The position numbers were made by a program, and so were the translations under genes. Below are positions 16,401-29,514 of a stretch of 64,000 nt of DNA, in pieces. Each line of letters begins with the position of its first letter. The first letter of the stretch is position 1. Where the stretch lies: NCBI RefSeq assembly GCF_022539665.2, contig NC_081335.1, positions 1,798,001 to 1,862,000 of the forward strand, read 5' to 3'. The notes beneath the pieces were generated by a model. That model saw nothing but the letters and a program-made list of their open reading frames with translations, was not told where the DNA came from and did no database searches. Source of the stretch: Daphnia carinata (taxonomy: Eukaryota > Arthropoda > Branchiopoda > Diplostraca > Daphniidae).

Positions 16401-17603
16401 CCCGGCGCCAACGCGCGCGCGCGCATCTGTTGAATGATTTCAATGCAATTTACACCGACACGACACCGAGTGCCCCCGAAAGACCAGAGGCTTTCAACTG
16501 TATACTTATAAATAAATTATTTTTATTTTTTATTTTCATTTCTTAAATTGATTCAAGCGTCCTCGTAAATTTCTTTAGCGGTTTCGTCTAGTTCAGCGTG
16601 TATAAAACCGCACGTCATTTTGTTTTTTTGTTTTTGTTTTTTCCGATAGCCTTTGCGGTTTTTGCGGCAGCGCTACTTTTCGTTTTCTCGATGGAAAAAG
16701 CCAACAGGAAGAAAAATAAAATTTCGATTAAATGTTTACAAAATGAAAAGAAGAATTTCCATTATAGGATGGGCGAGAGAGAGAGAGAGAGAGAGGGAAC
16801 TGAAAATTCCACAGTAAGGAATTTGCTTGGAAGTGAAATGGGAAAATAAAAGCCTTGATATAAATAAACGGTTTCGACCGTTCTGCGGGGGTTGCTTAGT
16901 TTATAAGATTTTGTTGTTGCGTCTCCCAGTATATATTTAAAGGAAAATATCGAAGACACCGAAAGAGATGGAGAATAGAGGCTGGCTAGCATTGAGAGAA
17001 ACATGCGCCCATTCCTCTCTCTGCTGGACACCGAGGAGACGACAGCCGTATCTTGACTTAGTTATACACACTTTCACACTCAAAAGAAGTCGAAGATGCC
17101 GACGATAATCCAATCGTATCTTATTGGGGAAAAAAAAAAAAAAAAAATCCTACCCCCTTTCTTCGCTTGTTGATTTCGATGACGGGCACACACGCACACA
17201 AACAAGTTCGATGATCATTGATCCTTTCACACGAGCGCCGTCGGAATAAATCAAATGGAATCTCGGTAGATGATTTACAGACACGGAGAAGACCTGCCTG
17301 TTATTACCAACTGGCAGTGGTAGCAGTCGAGATTTTTAAGAGGTTTTTTATTAGGTCCCAATAAAAGTAACAAGCCCCTCTAGTCGTAAAAGGATACGCT
17401 CGTATAGGCCCTTGCGTCGTAACGGCAATGAATCTTTTCGGTATTTGCTAGCTCGTTTAATGACATGTAACTGTTATGTTTTCTCACATTCCAATAAAAC
17501 GATTCAATAATTTATTCTTTCCTTAATAAAATTAAGCGCGTGAAACTGTATGAATATAATTATTTCAATTTAATTAATTCGCATTTCCTTTTTTCAATTT
17601 CAG

Positions 17604-17664
17604 GCTAGAAGAATGACGGGTTTTGGCAGCGAGCAACGGGGTTTATTTCGTCGCTAAACGCAAG
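17604..17664 (+). other. Candidate plus-strand exon b (61 nt), inside the Ubx intron
   Basis: The acceptor TTTTTTCAATTTCAG and donor GCAAG|GTAAGA are both close to consensus. The only frame open from its first base ends in TAA near the 3' end, so if real it would be untranslated or a terminal coding piece. A splice-motif call only. Confidence 0.27.
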
Positions 17665-19100
17665 GTAAGAACACCCACTCTACATACTTATGTTTGACGC
17701 GTACGTGTAGTCCGTTAGTCTTAATGAATCAATCAAGAGAAGAGTTTGTCGGGTACGATTTTGATTTATGGCAGCGCAATTACTCTTGACGTGACATGTT
17801 TTATGCACGCCCGCCCCGCAAACTCGCTCATTCTAGTGATTTCCGCACAAGCGTCCGGTCGAATGAAAAGTTTGATGTTTTGCGTTTGTTAGCCTTGCGA
17901 CATTTATGGCATCCAGCAAAGCGCTCTTGCCCTTGTGGTCTCCCATCTTGCATAATGATGAATGTGCCCTTCTCTCTATTTTCTCTCCTCTGTGTGTGTG
18001 TGGGTATAATCACGGTAATGAAGTGAAACAAATGGCCTACATCAGGAACCGTGTGCCCTCGAGAGCTCAACAAGATGATCTGCGGGATTCAATTCAGCGG
18101 GACGGCCAACGCTGGCGAAACACAAATTTGCCGTGGCATTTTTTTTTTACTCTGGTCGATGGAGAGATCTACGCTCGTCTTGATGCCTCGTGTGTGTCTG
18201 TGTGTGTGTGTGTGTGTACATCACAGGGACAGTTGGTTTCTCTTTCTTTTAAGGCAAAGCTTTCAAAGCCATAAAAGTCACACAAATTCTTATTCTTTCT
18301 TTTGCCCTTTCCGTGTCTGTGTGTGGGTTACAAGACGAGCGGGTTAGGCTTCTATTTAGAACCGTTTAACCCGGCCACCATGTTGAAGAGGTCCAATAAA
18401 ACGTTTTTCTTTTCTTTTTGGACTTTGATGACTCGGTCGTTGTCATCATCCTAAAATAAAAAGGGGGGAAACTGAAGAGACACCAGGAAAGGGAAAGTGT
18501 TTTGCTCTCATTCTTCGGTCGTTTGAAGAAAAAAGGATGACCCTGAACTAATTCGTCCGGAAGGATACGTTGTCATAAGAAACTTTTAATAGAGGGCCAT
18601 ATAAAGTCTTGTTTTTTTTAGTTTTTTGAGGGGCTGTTTTTTTTTTTTTAAAGTTGGGTCATTCATCGAGTCGCCTGAATTTTCTTTGTTCTTAAAAAAA
18701 AAAAGAGTGAGTTCAGTTTTGCGCCGACCAAACTGCCCGAAACTTCTAACGATCATTTTTTTTTTCAAAGCTAAGTTGATAGATGGCAGTGCATAATGGA
18801 CCGGATTTATCAGATCTATACCGTCCATGATTTCGTAGACTCGATTCATTTCAAGCACACCCTTGAGGCTTAGGCAATTGGTGCGGCAACGCGTTCGGAC
18901 TTTAATTCCCTTCTTCATCCAATTCCCCAATAACTTGACGTTACGTATTACAAAAAAGGAAGAAAAGCGATGTTCATTTTTTCAAATTTATTTTCAAAGT
19001 TCTCATTTCGAGACCTTCGAGCTTAATTATACCTTAAACGAAGATAAACAAACCCTGTGGCTCCCGTCAGTGATTAAAAATTCTACACATATTTATATCT

Positions 19101-19104
19101 CCCC

Positions 19105-19145
<41 letters not shown>
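19101..19145. repeat. C12-T33 homopolymer pair
   Basis: Twelve C followed by 33 T inside the Ubx intron; the Lys-run open frame opposite is an artefact. Confidence 0.97.
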
Positions 19146-19149
<4 letters not shown>

Positions 19150-20088
19150 GCGTAGTCGATCGAAAACGGTTCAGGAAGAACTCGGACAAAGTTTCCGCTT
19201 TTTGCTTTTCTTCTTTCCTTCTTTGCGTGCTGAAGTTAATTGAAAAAATAAAAAATGAGAAAATGCAATTGTGGAAATGCTCCGTACATGGGGGCCAACG
19301 AGGCCAAAAAAAAAAAAGATTGTAATTCATTCTACAGTCAGCCGAGCAGAGAAGTCGAAAGGAAGAGGGTGCTAATGCTTTATAGAGTTCTACCGTAAGT
19401 TCATAACTCGTACAACTCTCGTCCGTTTCCGCTCTTCTCTGACGCCTGTGTCTAGTCTTGTCTTTTGGTTGAGTATAGTTTGTTTCTATTTATTTGTACT
19501 GGATGTCAAAGTTACGTAACGTTCAAACAGGATTGTGAATGTTCCGTATCCTCTCGGATGGGAACAGAGCGGCATTTTTTTTTTGTTTTTTCTACTCAAA
19601 AACCAGAGTGTCGGATTTACTTTTCTATTTAGGGGGATTTTTAAACCCCCGCTCAGCAAAGATCGTTTTTACCCAATCATCGGGTGAGAAACGTGTTGTG
19701 GGTAACTCCCCCTTTTTAAAAAAAAATCTTTGTCGGGGTTGTCTGGGTATGATTCTTTTTTATTTTGCTATCCACGTCATGGGAATGGAACCATATGTTA
19801 AATAGTTTAGCCTCTTTCTTTTTTGTGACATTTTTCTGTCGATTTACAATTTGATCCATGCGATTGGCTGAAAAAAAAAAATTGAAGCACGTGAGTCATA
19901 TTAAAACATTCCCCCCCTAGTTCTCTGTGCGGAGCACCGTCTGTCCCGCGACGGACGCGATACAGGAAAGAAGCTTTCAATCCATGAGTGTGTGTATGTG
20001 TGCGTATCAAGCGAAAATCGCATAAATCGTTCAGCGACCATCCCCTCCCACCCCCCAGGGGGGCTTTCATAGGGAAGAACGTCTAAAC

Positions 20089-20114
20089 GAGAGAGAGAGA
20101 GAGAGAGAGAGAGA
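20089..20114. repeat. (GA)n microsatellite
   Basis: A 26 bp GA tract in the Ubx intron. Confidence 0.93.
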
Positions 20115-21873
20115 TTCAGTCTGTTCCTTTGTTGTTGGCATTACGCGTTGTGTGAACGATCCGTTACTCGTTGCAAACGTGCGCTTCACTCGCTGGCGTC
20201 TGCTCTCGTGTGTGTGTTTTCCCGTTTTTCTATATAACGACATAAATCTAATATACAAATACGTACACACACATATGATATCTGCGCGTGCATTCGTTAT
20301 TCCGCCCGACCCTCTTAACCGTAACCCCCTCCATTTACGACACGCGCTTATTTTGCACAGTATTGTTACAATTTCGAATATTTCCTTTTATTGATTAGAA
20401 ATGGATTTACGATGGCTTTTTTTTGGGGGGGGGGGGAGGTATTGAGTAACCTTCGTGACATTTCCGCTCGGTTAATTTCAATTTGGCCGTTTAGGTGGGT
20501 GGGGGAGGGCTGCGATTTCACGATCCTCCCTCGTTCTACACCTACGCGCCGTATTTTTCCCGCAAACAAAATGGTGATAACGTTCGAGTAGATTTTGAAT
20601 TACACACGAAACAACAAACAAGGAAAACACGGCGGCCTTGGCTTTTACACACACACACACACACATCAGAGGGTCGATGATGAATTGCCGTTGAATGAAG
20701 ATTCTTTTTTTTTTTTTTTTTTTTTATTCCGTCCTTTAAGAGGGAAGAGAAACAGAGAAGGAAAAAAACAACACAAGTTGCGTGATTTATTGGGCTCTCT
20801 CCCTCAGGGAATTTTTTGAAAAATAAAATCATTATTGTTTTTATTTATTTATATATTTTTTTTTTCATTAAAAAAAAAGGATTTTCCTGCCCAAGAGCAG
20901 AGTGTCCTCTCTCGTGCGGTTTATGTCCTCGCCGCTTTCTATTACACGTTTCTTTTTCTTTTGTTATAGAGCGTGTGATGGTGATCACTCGGGAGTTGTT
21001 GTCCCGTTCGTGTGTGTACATTCTTTTTTTTTTTTTTTTTTTTAACAAGAATCTAAAAATGCTAGGAGTCTTTTTCCAATTTATTGTATTTTATTTTTGT
21101 TTCGCCTTTTTTCCCTTCTCGCTTTCGGTGGTGGCCGCCTCCAGGTCGGACTGAATTCTCGAAACGTATCAGCGGCATAATTATAGGTTGTATCTGGTTT
21201 GTATCGAAGTGATTTATATCAGAAAATAAGCGGTCGACCCCCATTTGTAACTGTTAGTCATTTTTAGAATCAACCGCTTTACTCTTTTCTTTTAAACGCA
21301 CTAAAAAAATTGGATTGCAACTGAAAAGTGTCGAACAATTTATCGATCCGTGGGTGTCGCATTTTGATTGATAATCGTTGAAAATAATCGTAACATTAAG
21401 GGTAAAACAACGCGATGTTTGTTCTAACTTTGGTGTCAATAAATTTAACTGTTAACGAGATTCACCAGCTGCCCTACTCTTTTGCTAACGAAAAAAACCC
21501 AAAACGGTACGTTCATTACCGCCTTAATCTACCGCCTCGAATTATAGAGACAAGTTGATTCTTAAATCCGTCCCATTACTTTTATTGCCTGCGTAAAAAT
21601 AAAAGAGGGCGCAATGAATATAAATAAACTGTGTGGACTCAACAGGGTAAACAGTAAACAAACATTAATAAAGATTCGGATGACCGTGCTGATGTTGTGT
21701 GCGCAAGACTTGACGTTGTGGGAGGGATAGGGTATGTTGGCGCACGCCATCTAACGACGGTTAGATGTACTGGTTTTTTTGTTTTTTTTTTGCCCTTCTC
21801 TTTTTAAAAAATTTTAAAAGAAAGACTTGAAAAGGGAAAACACGAAAGAAGAAAAGAATAATTAAGTTCCGCA

Positions 21874-21993
21874 ATGTTGCTGATGTTGCTTGTTGTTGTT
21901 TCTCTGATGGGTCTCACTATGAAAACAAACCTCGACGCTTTCGCCACCGACGGACCACCCGTGACTTCGTTACTTAACTACCAGTCGATTCAC
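21874..21993 (+). CDS. Candidate small secreted protein, exon 1 (speculative)
   Basis: A 40-codon open segment on the plus strand within the Ubx intron. It opens with MLLMLLVVVSLMGLTMKTNL, which looks like a signal peptide, continues DAFATDGPP and reaches CAC|GTAATT in phase 0. Without splicing the frame runs on to 22074 as a hydrophobic 66-residue ORF. A possible second exon at 22170-22337 continues in phase. I recognise no family, and chance open frames of this size are frequent in the window. Confidence 0.22.
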
Positions 21994-22169
21994 GTAATTC
22001 TCTTAGCCTTTCCTATTTCTCTCATTCTTTTCACTGCGGCGTCTGATTTCCTCCAATTATTAATTGTTTTCTAATTTTATTTATTTTTTTTTTTCCTTTT
22101 TTTTTTTTTTCCTGTTTTTTTTTTGTTGTCAACTTTCAACTTAAAGTCAGCACGCAAACAGTTTTCTAG

Positions 22170-22337
22170 CTGGTGTGTCGTCCTGGTTTTCCTTTTAGAA
22201 ATGCTCCGCTTTTCCAGTGTAGGATTCAGCCTGATTTCGTTATACGGCTGAAGAAAAACACCGTACCCGATTTCGATCTGCCACGGGGGTATCCAATGGC
22301 GTTGCATCGCTTCTGTATACGTATACTACACAAATGA
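22170..22337 (+). CDS. Candidate small secreted protein, exon 2 (speculative)
   Basis: A T-rich tract and CAGTTTTCTAG precede a 55-codon open frame with no internal ATG-derived start until late. It includes PDFVIRLKKNTVPDFDLPRG and ends at TGA (22335-22337). It joins 21874-21993 in phase 0 across a 176 nt GT...AG interval, giving about 95 residues with three cysteines in this exon. An alternative acceptor at 22217 also keeps phase 0. The minus strand has an overlapping 76-codon ORF. Confidence 0.22.
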   Translation: MVCRPGFPFRNAPLFQCRIQPDFVIRLKKNTVPDFDLPRGYPMALHRFCIRILHK

Positions 22338-22458
22338 AATGAACACCCCACCTCGATCCCTAAGCTTCAACAATAGTATAGCTCGAAAGTTCCTCTGCCG
22401 GAGCGAAATACGACGAAGTGTAATCGATGATGAACGGAATACTACTGTTAGCCTTTTT

Positions 22459-22491
<33 letters not shown>

Positions 22492-25400
22492 CTCCTTGTT
22501 CTGGTCAAAGAAAAAAGAAAAGCAAAACGAAAAGGGACAAGAATAAGATCGGATTCTGTAGCGCCGAGCTGGAGCCACTACCGTTTTTATTTTTCGTTTA
22601 GTGTGCGCGTGTGTGCGTGTGTGTGTGGTGGAGGTCTTTCAACTCGAAACTGTTGGCAAGGAAATAAAAAAGAGGTCATAGCTTTGGATAAACTTTGTGC
22701 GTGTGTACGTATCTGTTAAGCATGCAATGTTCACTTCAACTTCTCTTTGGTTCTTTTCTTTTTTTTTTCTTTCCTTTTCTGAGTGAACATTGGAGTATTT
22801 TTCGCTCTTGTGTGTCCATCCAGAGCTCACAGTGCAACGCAGACGTGTGGCTCTAGATGAACATTAGGTCCCTGGTTCATGAGAGAAGATTTATCGCTTT
22901 TTCCAGCTCCAATTCCCTCTGTCGACCCATCCGGCCCATGCAAGTTACAACCAAAAATAGAGGGGGTTTCTCTCTTTTTCTATTTCTATTTCGTGTTTTT
23001 TTTTTCGGGGGGGGGGGGGAAGGGGGGATATAGGGGTTGAAAACGAACCCTTCGAATTTAACTTTTTTTTGTAATGAAAAAAAAAAAGGAAACAGTTCGT
23101 CTTTTGGGAGGAATTCATAGTTGGATGCTCAAAAAACGTTTTTCGTTTGAAACAATTTTTGCCTTTTGTCTTGAACCAATTAACTCATCGCTCAAATTCC
23201 TCCTCCGTAATAGCGAACACTCTTCAGCCAATTGCTTCTATTTTTAAGGTGATTCGAAAAAAAATATCATAGAATTTTTAAGTTTTCAATTTCGCTCATT
23301 TTGTTGGCTGAATGACGTGTCATTTTCACCATTTGTTTGGAACTGTGCAGATTCTACGCCAGCGATAGTAAATCCCAGCAATAATAGAATGTACTCACAC
23401 GGTCACCAGCTGGTTAAACAACTAGCTAAACTAGGCACCGTATAGAAAGATTGAAATCAATCCCACCACCATTTGCCCTGCTGCGTTGCTTCTCGTGAAA
23501 TATTGCCGTGCGTAAACCACGACTGCTATTCGACTACTATGCCGGCCGTGATTTATGTCCAACCTGATCGTTATGCGCGCCTCTTCATCTGTCCTTCGTA
23601 CGATCATTACCAAATAGCGAACAGCAGGTGGTGTTTTTTTTTTTTTTTTTTTTTTTAAATAAAAAGAAATGAGTGGAAAATAAAAGGCAGTTGTAATTCC
23701 TAACGCGTGGCTCGACGCTGTCTGTACGGCTTAGTACCGTCGTCTAGCCGACCGAGTGTCAACACACACGAACGAACACGAGCGCCTCTTTTATGAATGA
23801 TGTTCATGTTTTTGGAATGTTCCCTTTGCGCGCCCCAATTGAACTGCACTTGCGAAAAGAAGATGTCTCTTTTTGGATTGTTTTTTTTTTTTTATGTTTG
23901 CGGACTGGACACGATAAATTATTACATAAAAAAAAAGCGCAGTGTTTTCGTCCTAGATACCCACGGAGTCATCTGAACAGTCCCCGACCCCCCGCATCTC
24001 TCACCTGAAGGGGCCAAAAAAAAAAGGAAACCTTTTCATTTATTTTTCTTTTCGGGGTTCCCGCCTACTAAACCTCTGGGGTTGCATTTCTACAAATCTT
24101 GTAGTCGCTGTTACATGGTGTTCCGGTGATACGTTCCAACTAACCCTCACTCTGCTCTTTTTTTTCTTACTTGAGATGTCACTCTTTTCATGACTTGACC
24201 ATTTAACGACCCGTGTCGAACGATAGGGGGTCCATAGCATTTCAATTTCAAATTTATGCATTTTATTTTATTTTTTTAATATTTATTTATTTAAAAATGA
24301 ATGGCGAACTCAGTTGGGTGTTTTTTCTCGATTTTTTCTCGTTTCTTTGAAACGTTTGTCGACTATTGATAAATCGATGGGGTTATGTCGTCCTCCCGCA
24401 AGACCTGTTGCGCACGCAGCGCCTCAGGACTCCCGGGCGCGCGTGCAAATGGTCAAACTCTATCTCTCTCCTTGTTTTTCCTTTTTCTTTTCTAGATTTT
24501 AGCGTTATCGGTATAAACGAACGCTCGTAGCTGTATTAGATAGTAGTAGCAGCAACATGAGGAATTTGTTTTTATTTTGTTTCTGTTTTTTTTTTTAATT
24601 TTTTTTTTATTGAAGAGGTAAAGAAAAAGGGCATATTGGGTAATCTCTATGGCCCAGCGTAGCCTTATCGGCTGTGCTGTACCATACGCCCGGCTAGCCA
24701 CCTGGAAAAGAAAGGCAAAGAAAGGGAGGAAATGCTGATAGATAGTGAGTGAGAGAAATGGTCATTTGCATAATACTTGGTTCTTTTTCAAGTTACTGAC
24801 GGGATAAAATGTTTTTTTTTTTTTATTGTTGTTGTTATGTTATTATTGTCGGGGAAAAGAGCGAAATTGCTTATGAATTGCCGATTGACGACAATGCTGT
24901 TGGATTAAGACTGTCGTCTCGTTCAATTATGATAAAAATCTTGAAGATAATTTTACATTGTTTCCTGGGGAAAGCGAACGGAAGGATGTCAATTTTAATA
25001 GCTCTAACTGAACTTCCATTGGCGTATTTCCTTTTTTTTTCGGTTTTTATTTGTTATGTTGTACCCTTTCTGAATTGGCGTGGCGACCCTCTCGCACAAA
25101 ACAAACGTAAACGAAATAGAAACAGACATTTTATGTGATTTGGGTGCTTGTTACCACTGGATACAAAGGAAAGTTACGAGCGCTTGCAGAGGTCCGACGG
25201 TTTCGAATTTTTATGGAGGTCATCAAAAAAAGGGGGGTCGGATGTGTAAGGATTTGCGTGTTGTGCGCGACACGATAAGGACGAGTCGTTGATTTTTTTT
25301 TTTCTCCCCTTACCAACGATCGAAAAAAAAAAAAAAAACGTAACGCGTTGCCGGGGCCACCCGTCTCTTTCCGCTAGTTCGGCCGGTGAAAAAAAGAGTT

Positions 25401-25615
25401 ATGGCTTTGATCCGCCCCCTACTTCAACAGCCCACCACGTGAGGGCATATCATCATGGCAGCAAAACAACAACAGTAGGGCGAACATTCAACAGGGCAGT
25501 AGTCAACAACACACAAAATCGTGATCGGCCAGAGTTTTGAGACTTTGTTTTTGCTGTTGTCGATCATGACACTACGCACTACACGAATCATAAATTACCT
25601 CACGCACGCGTCCGT

Positions 25616-25647
<32 letters not shown>

Positions 25648-25721
25648 GAAACGCCCGTAATTTACGATGTTTAAAATTAAAAACAAGAAAAAAAAAATGA
25701 AATGAACGGGCGCGGACTTAC

Positions 25722-26528
25722 CGGCGATGGCCATCCAGGGGTAGAAGGTATGGGCGGACGATTGACTCTGGGGTGACTGCTGCTGGCTGATGGCGTGCTG
25801 GTTGGCCGTGTTGTGGTGCTGTGCTGTTGTACCGAGTTGTGTTGATGTTGTTGCGAGTGTTGCGTGTTGTGCTGCGAGATGACGCCTCCGCCGTGTTGCG
25901 ACACGGGCGCTTGGACGGCCGTCGTGGCGTTGAGAGAGCACGGGCTCCACGGGTTGTTGTTGGGACCGACCGAATTGGGGCCGGCCGAACGGGGGGTGAC
26001 GGCGCTGACGGCGGCCTCGGGGCCGACTCCTACGCCGCCCGAGACGTTGGACGCGACGCCCGGATAACCGCCGCCGCCTCCGACAATGCCGCCGCCGCCG
26101 CCCACCCCACGATTGTTGATGTTATTGTGTCCGTGACCAACGGAACCCACTCCGACACCTCGGTCGTTGACTCCTCCCTGTTGGGTTGCTCCGGCCACGG
26201 CGGCCGCTGCAGCCGCTGCCGCCGCCCATGAACTGATGGCCGAATTGTTGTCGGATTTGACGATGCCCGTCGAACTGTAGCCGTTCTGGTCGGCCTTGCT
26301 GCAGTCCAATTTGTACTGTTGCTCGTAGAGTTTGCACGAAGCTGCCGCTGCTGCCGCCGCCGCTGCTGCCGCCGACGACTGGTCGTACGAGTCGACTTGG
26401 CGCGTCACGCCTCCGGACGGCGGGCCGTACGGGTTGACTCCCAAACCCAGCGGGAACCGATACGCCTGTTCGGCTCCCGTTTGTCCGTGACCGCCGTAGA
26501 AACCGGATTGTTCGAAATACGAGTTCAT
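25722..26528 (-). CDS. Ubx: Ultrabithorax, coding exon 1 (N-terminus to YPWM); apparent frameshift
   Basis: First coding exon of the Hox transcription factor Ubx, a nuclear DNA-binding protein that sets trunk segment identity. I start at the ATG at 26528 because the protein then opens with MNSYFEQSGFYGG, the conserved Ubx/Hox N-terminal activation motif; an in-frame ATG 33 nt upstream gives a non-conserved extension. In order: a conserved YRFPLGLGVNPYG block (about residues 23-35), an 11-alanine run (53-63), the Ubx-type YKLDCSKADQNGY block (72-84), a second alanine run (about 102-110), a Gly/Val-rich region (about 123-170), a Gln/His-rich region (about 211-250), and the YPWM cofactor-binding motif (about 263-266) followed by AIAG. 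The exon ends at a consensus donor, G|GTAAGT, in phase 1. YPWM lies in a different frame from the N-terminus. The exon is 807 nt where 3n+1 is needed, so one base appears to be missing near 25816-25835. Confidence 0.95.
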
Positions 26529-26793
26529 CATTTTCGACGTAGCAAAAATGTGACTGTCCACACGTTGTTATGTCGTTTGCACTTTATTGGAACACACCAA
26601 TCACACACACACTTAAAAGGGAGAAGGGAAAAAAAAAAAGAGTTAGGGACTTTCGTCCCGTTGGAACGTTAAAGCCCGGGACTTGGTTCCGTTGCGATTG
26701 CACTGAGGAGGAAGCGCCAGAGAACACTGAATTATTCGACTGATGTGTTTCTTTTTCCAGGCTACCAGATGTGTTTAGAAAATAGATAGCACT
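26529..26793 (-). promoter_or_regulatory. Possible Ubx 5' UTR and TATA-less start site
   Basis: On the minus strand, TCAGTG at 26795-26790 fits the arthropod initiator TCAGT, with the A at 26793. At +28 to +32 the sequence is GGTAG, a 4-of-5 match to the downstream promoter element RGWYV. No TATA box is seen at -30. Drosophila Ubx is known to use a TATA-less Inr/DPE promoter. Other TCAGTG copies at about 26728 and 26704 compete with this one, so the exact start site is uncertain. Confidence 0.2.
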
Positions 26794-28478
<1,685 letters not shown>

Positions 28479-28935
28479 GCCGTAAAAGATAAGAAGAAAA
28501 CCTTTGCACATAATGGTTATGACGTCGTTGCTTCAAGTTTTTTCATGCCATGTTTTTTTTTTGTTTTTTTGTTTTTTTTTTTACTCTCTGGAGTCAAGAG
28601 AGAGTGCTGTTTTATGTGAATGCGTTTGTGCCTGCGTGTATACGGTGCGTGTTTGTGTGTTAAGAAAGCATCAGCGAAGCCTTTGGCTTGTCTCTTCGTT
28701 GCCTGCTGCTATATTCAAACACAGCCGGCGGCCAAAGATGATGAAGAAAACGAGAGAAAGAAGAAGAGCTCACATATTTGGCCGACCGCAAGAATAGGCC
28801 AAAAAAGCAACAGCGAAAAACAGCGGGTGGACCCATCGGCCGTGACTGATGGCTAGTCGGCACGGTGTTCCTTTGCCACAGTGACCAATCCACTGGGCGG
28901 CGCTCTAATAGTCTGATAATTTCATGCGACTTGCA

Positions 28936-28937
<2 letters not shown>

Positions 28938-28980
<43 letters not shown>
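28938..28980. repeat. Poly(T), 43 bp
   Basis: The longest pure T run in the window. It is preceded by GCATC; no retrotransposed body is visible on either side, so it is not clearly a poly(A) tail. Confidence 0.97.
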
Positions 28981-28981
<1 letters not shown>

Positions 28982-29456
28982 TGTATATTCTCCTGTTTCT
29001 TTTCGTTTTCCCCGTAACGCCGGATGATTTCATTATTCTAATGTTGCAGATGTTTGGGTTAAGTAGGAGAAAAAACTGAGGCAAAATAGGAGAGATCGTT
29101 CTGCAATTGCATTCAATTAATGTTCGGCTTCTCTATTAAAGCATAAGTTTTTAGACGTTCAACGTAGGAAGAAGGGATTGAAAATTAAGATGGTGTATAA
29201 CATCGTGATAATCGCGCATTGATTCATTAACGACTATACAACGTTACGTTCCAGGTCTTCCCTGAATTTTGACGTTGCGTCCCTGAATTTCCTCAGTTCA
29301 GTTATTTTTCGAATACGATATATAGGCCTATTTTGGTATTAGAAGTTTCCTTTATATTACGCTTTAATGTTATGTAGTGTTAGTGTTCTGCAAAAATTAT
29401 TTTCCAGCTAACAAATGCAATGATTTTAACTTTCGATTTTTTTTCTTTCTTTCTAG

Positions 29457-29514
29457 GCCTCTTGTGTTACCCCACTCACCGGCTCCGGGTTAAGCGCCTA
29501 ACATCTACCGACGG
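29457..29514 (+). other. Candidate plus-strand exon c (58 nt)
   Basis: The acceptor is TTTTCTTTCTTTCTAG and the donor GACGG|GTAAGT. The segment is GC-richer than its flanks and one frame is open. Splice motifs are the only evidence. Confidence 0.27.

Noticed and set aside
25821-26231. 136-codon plus-strand ORF
   Set aside because: It is the antisense shadow of GC-rich Ubx exon 1; the minus strand has conserved Ubx motifs.
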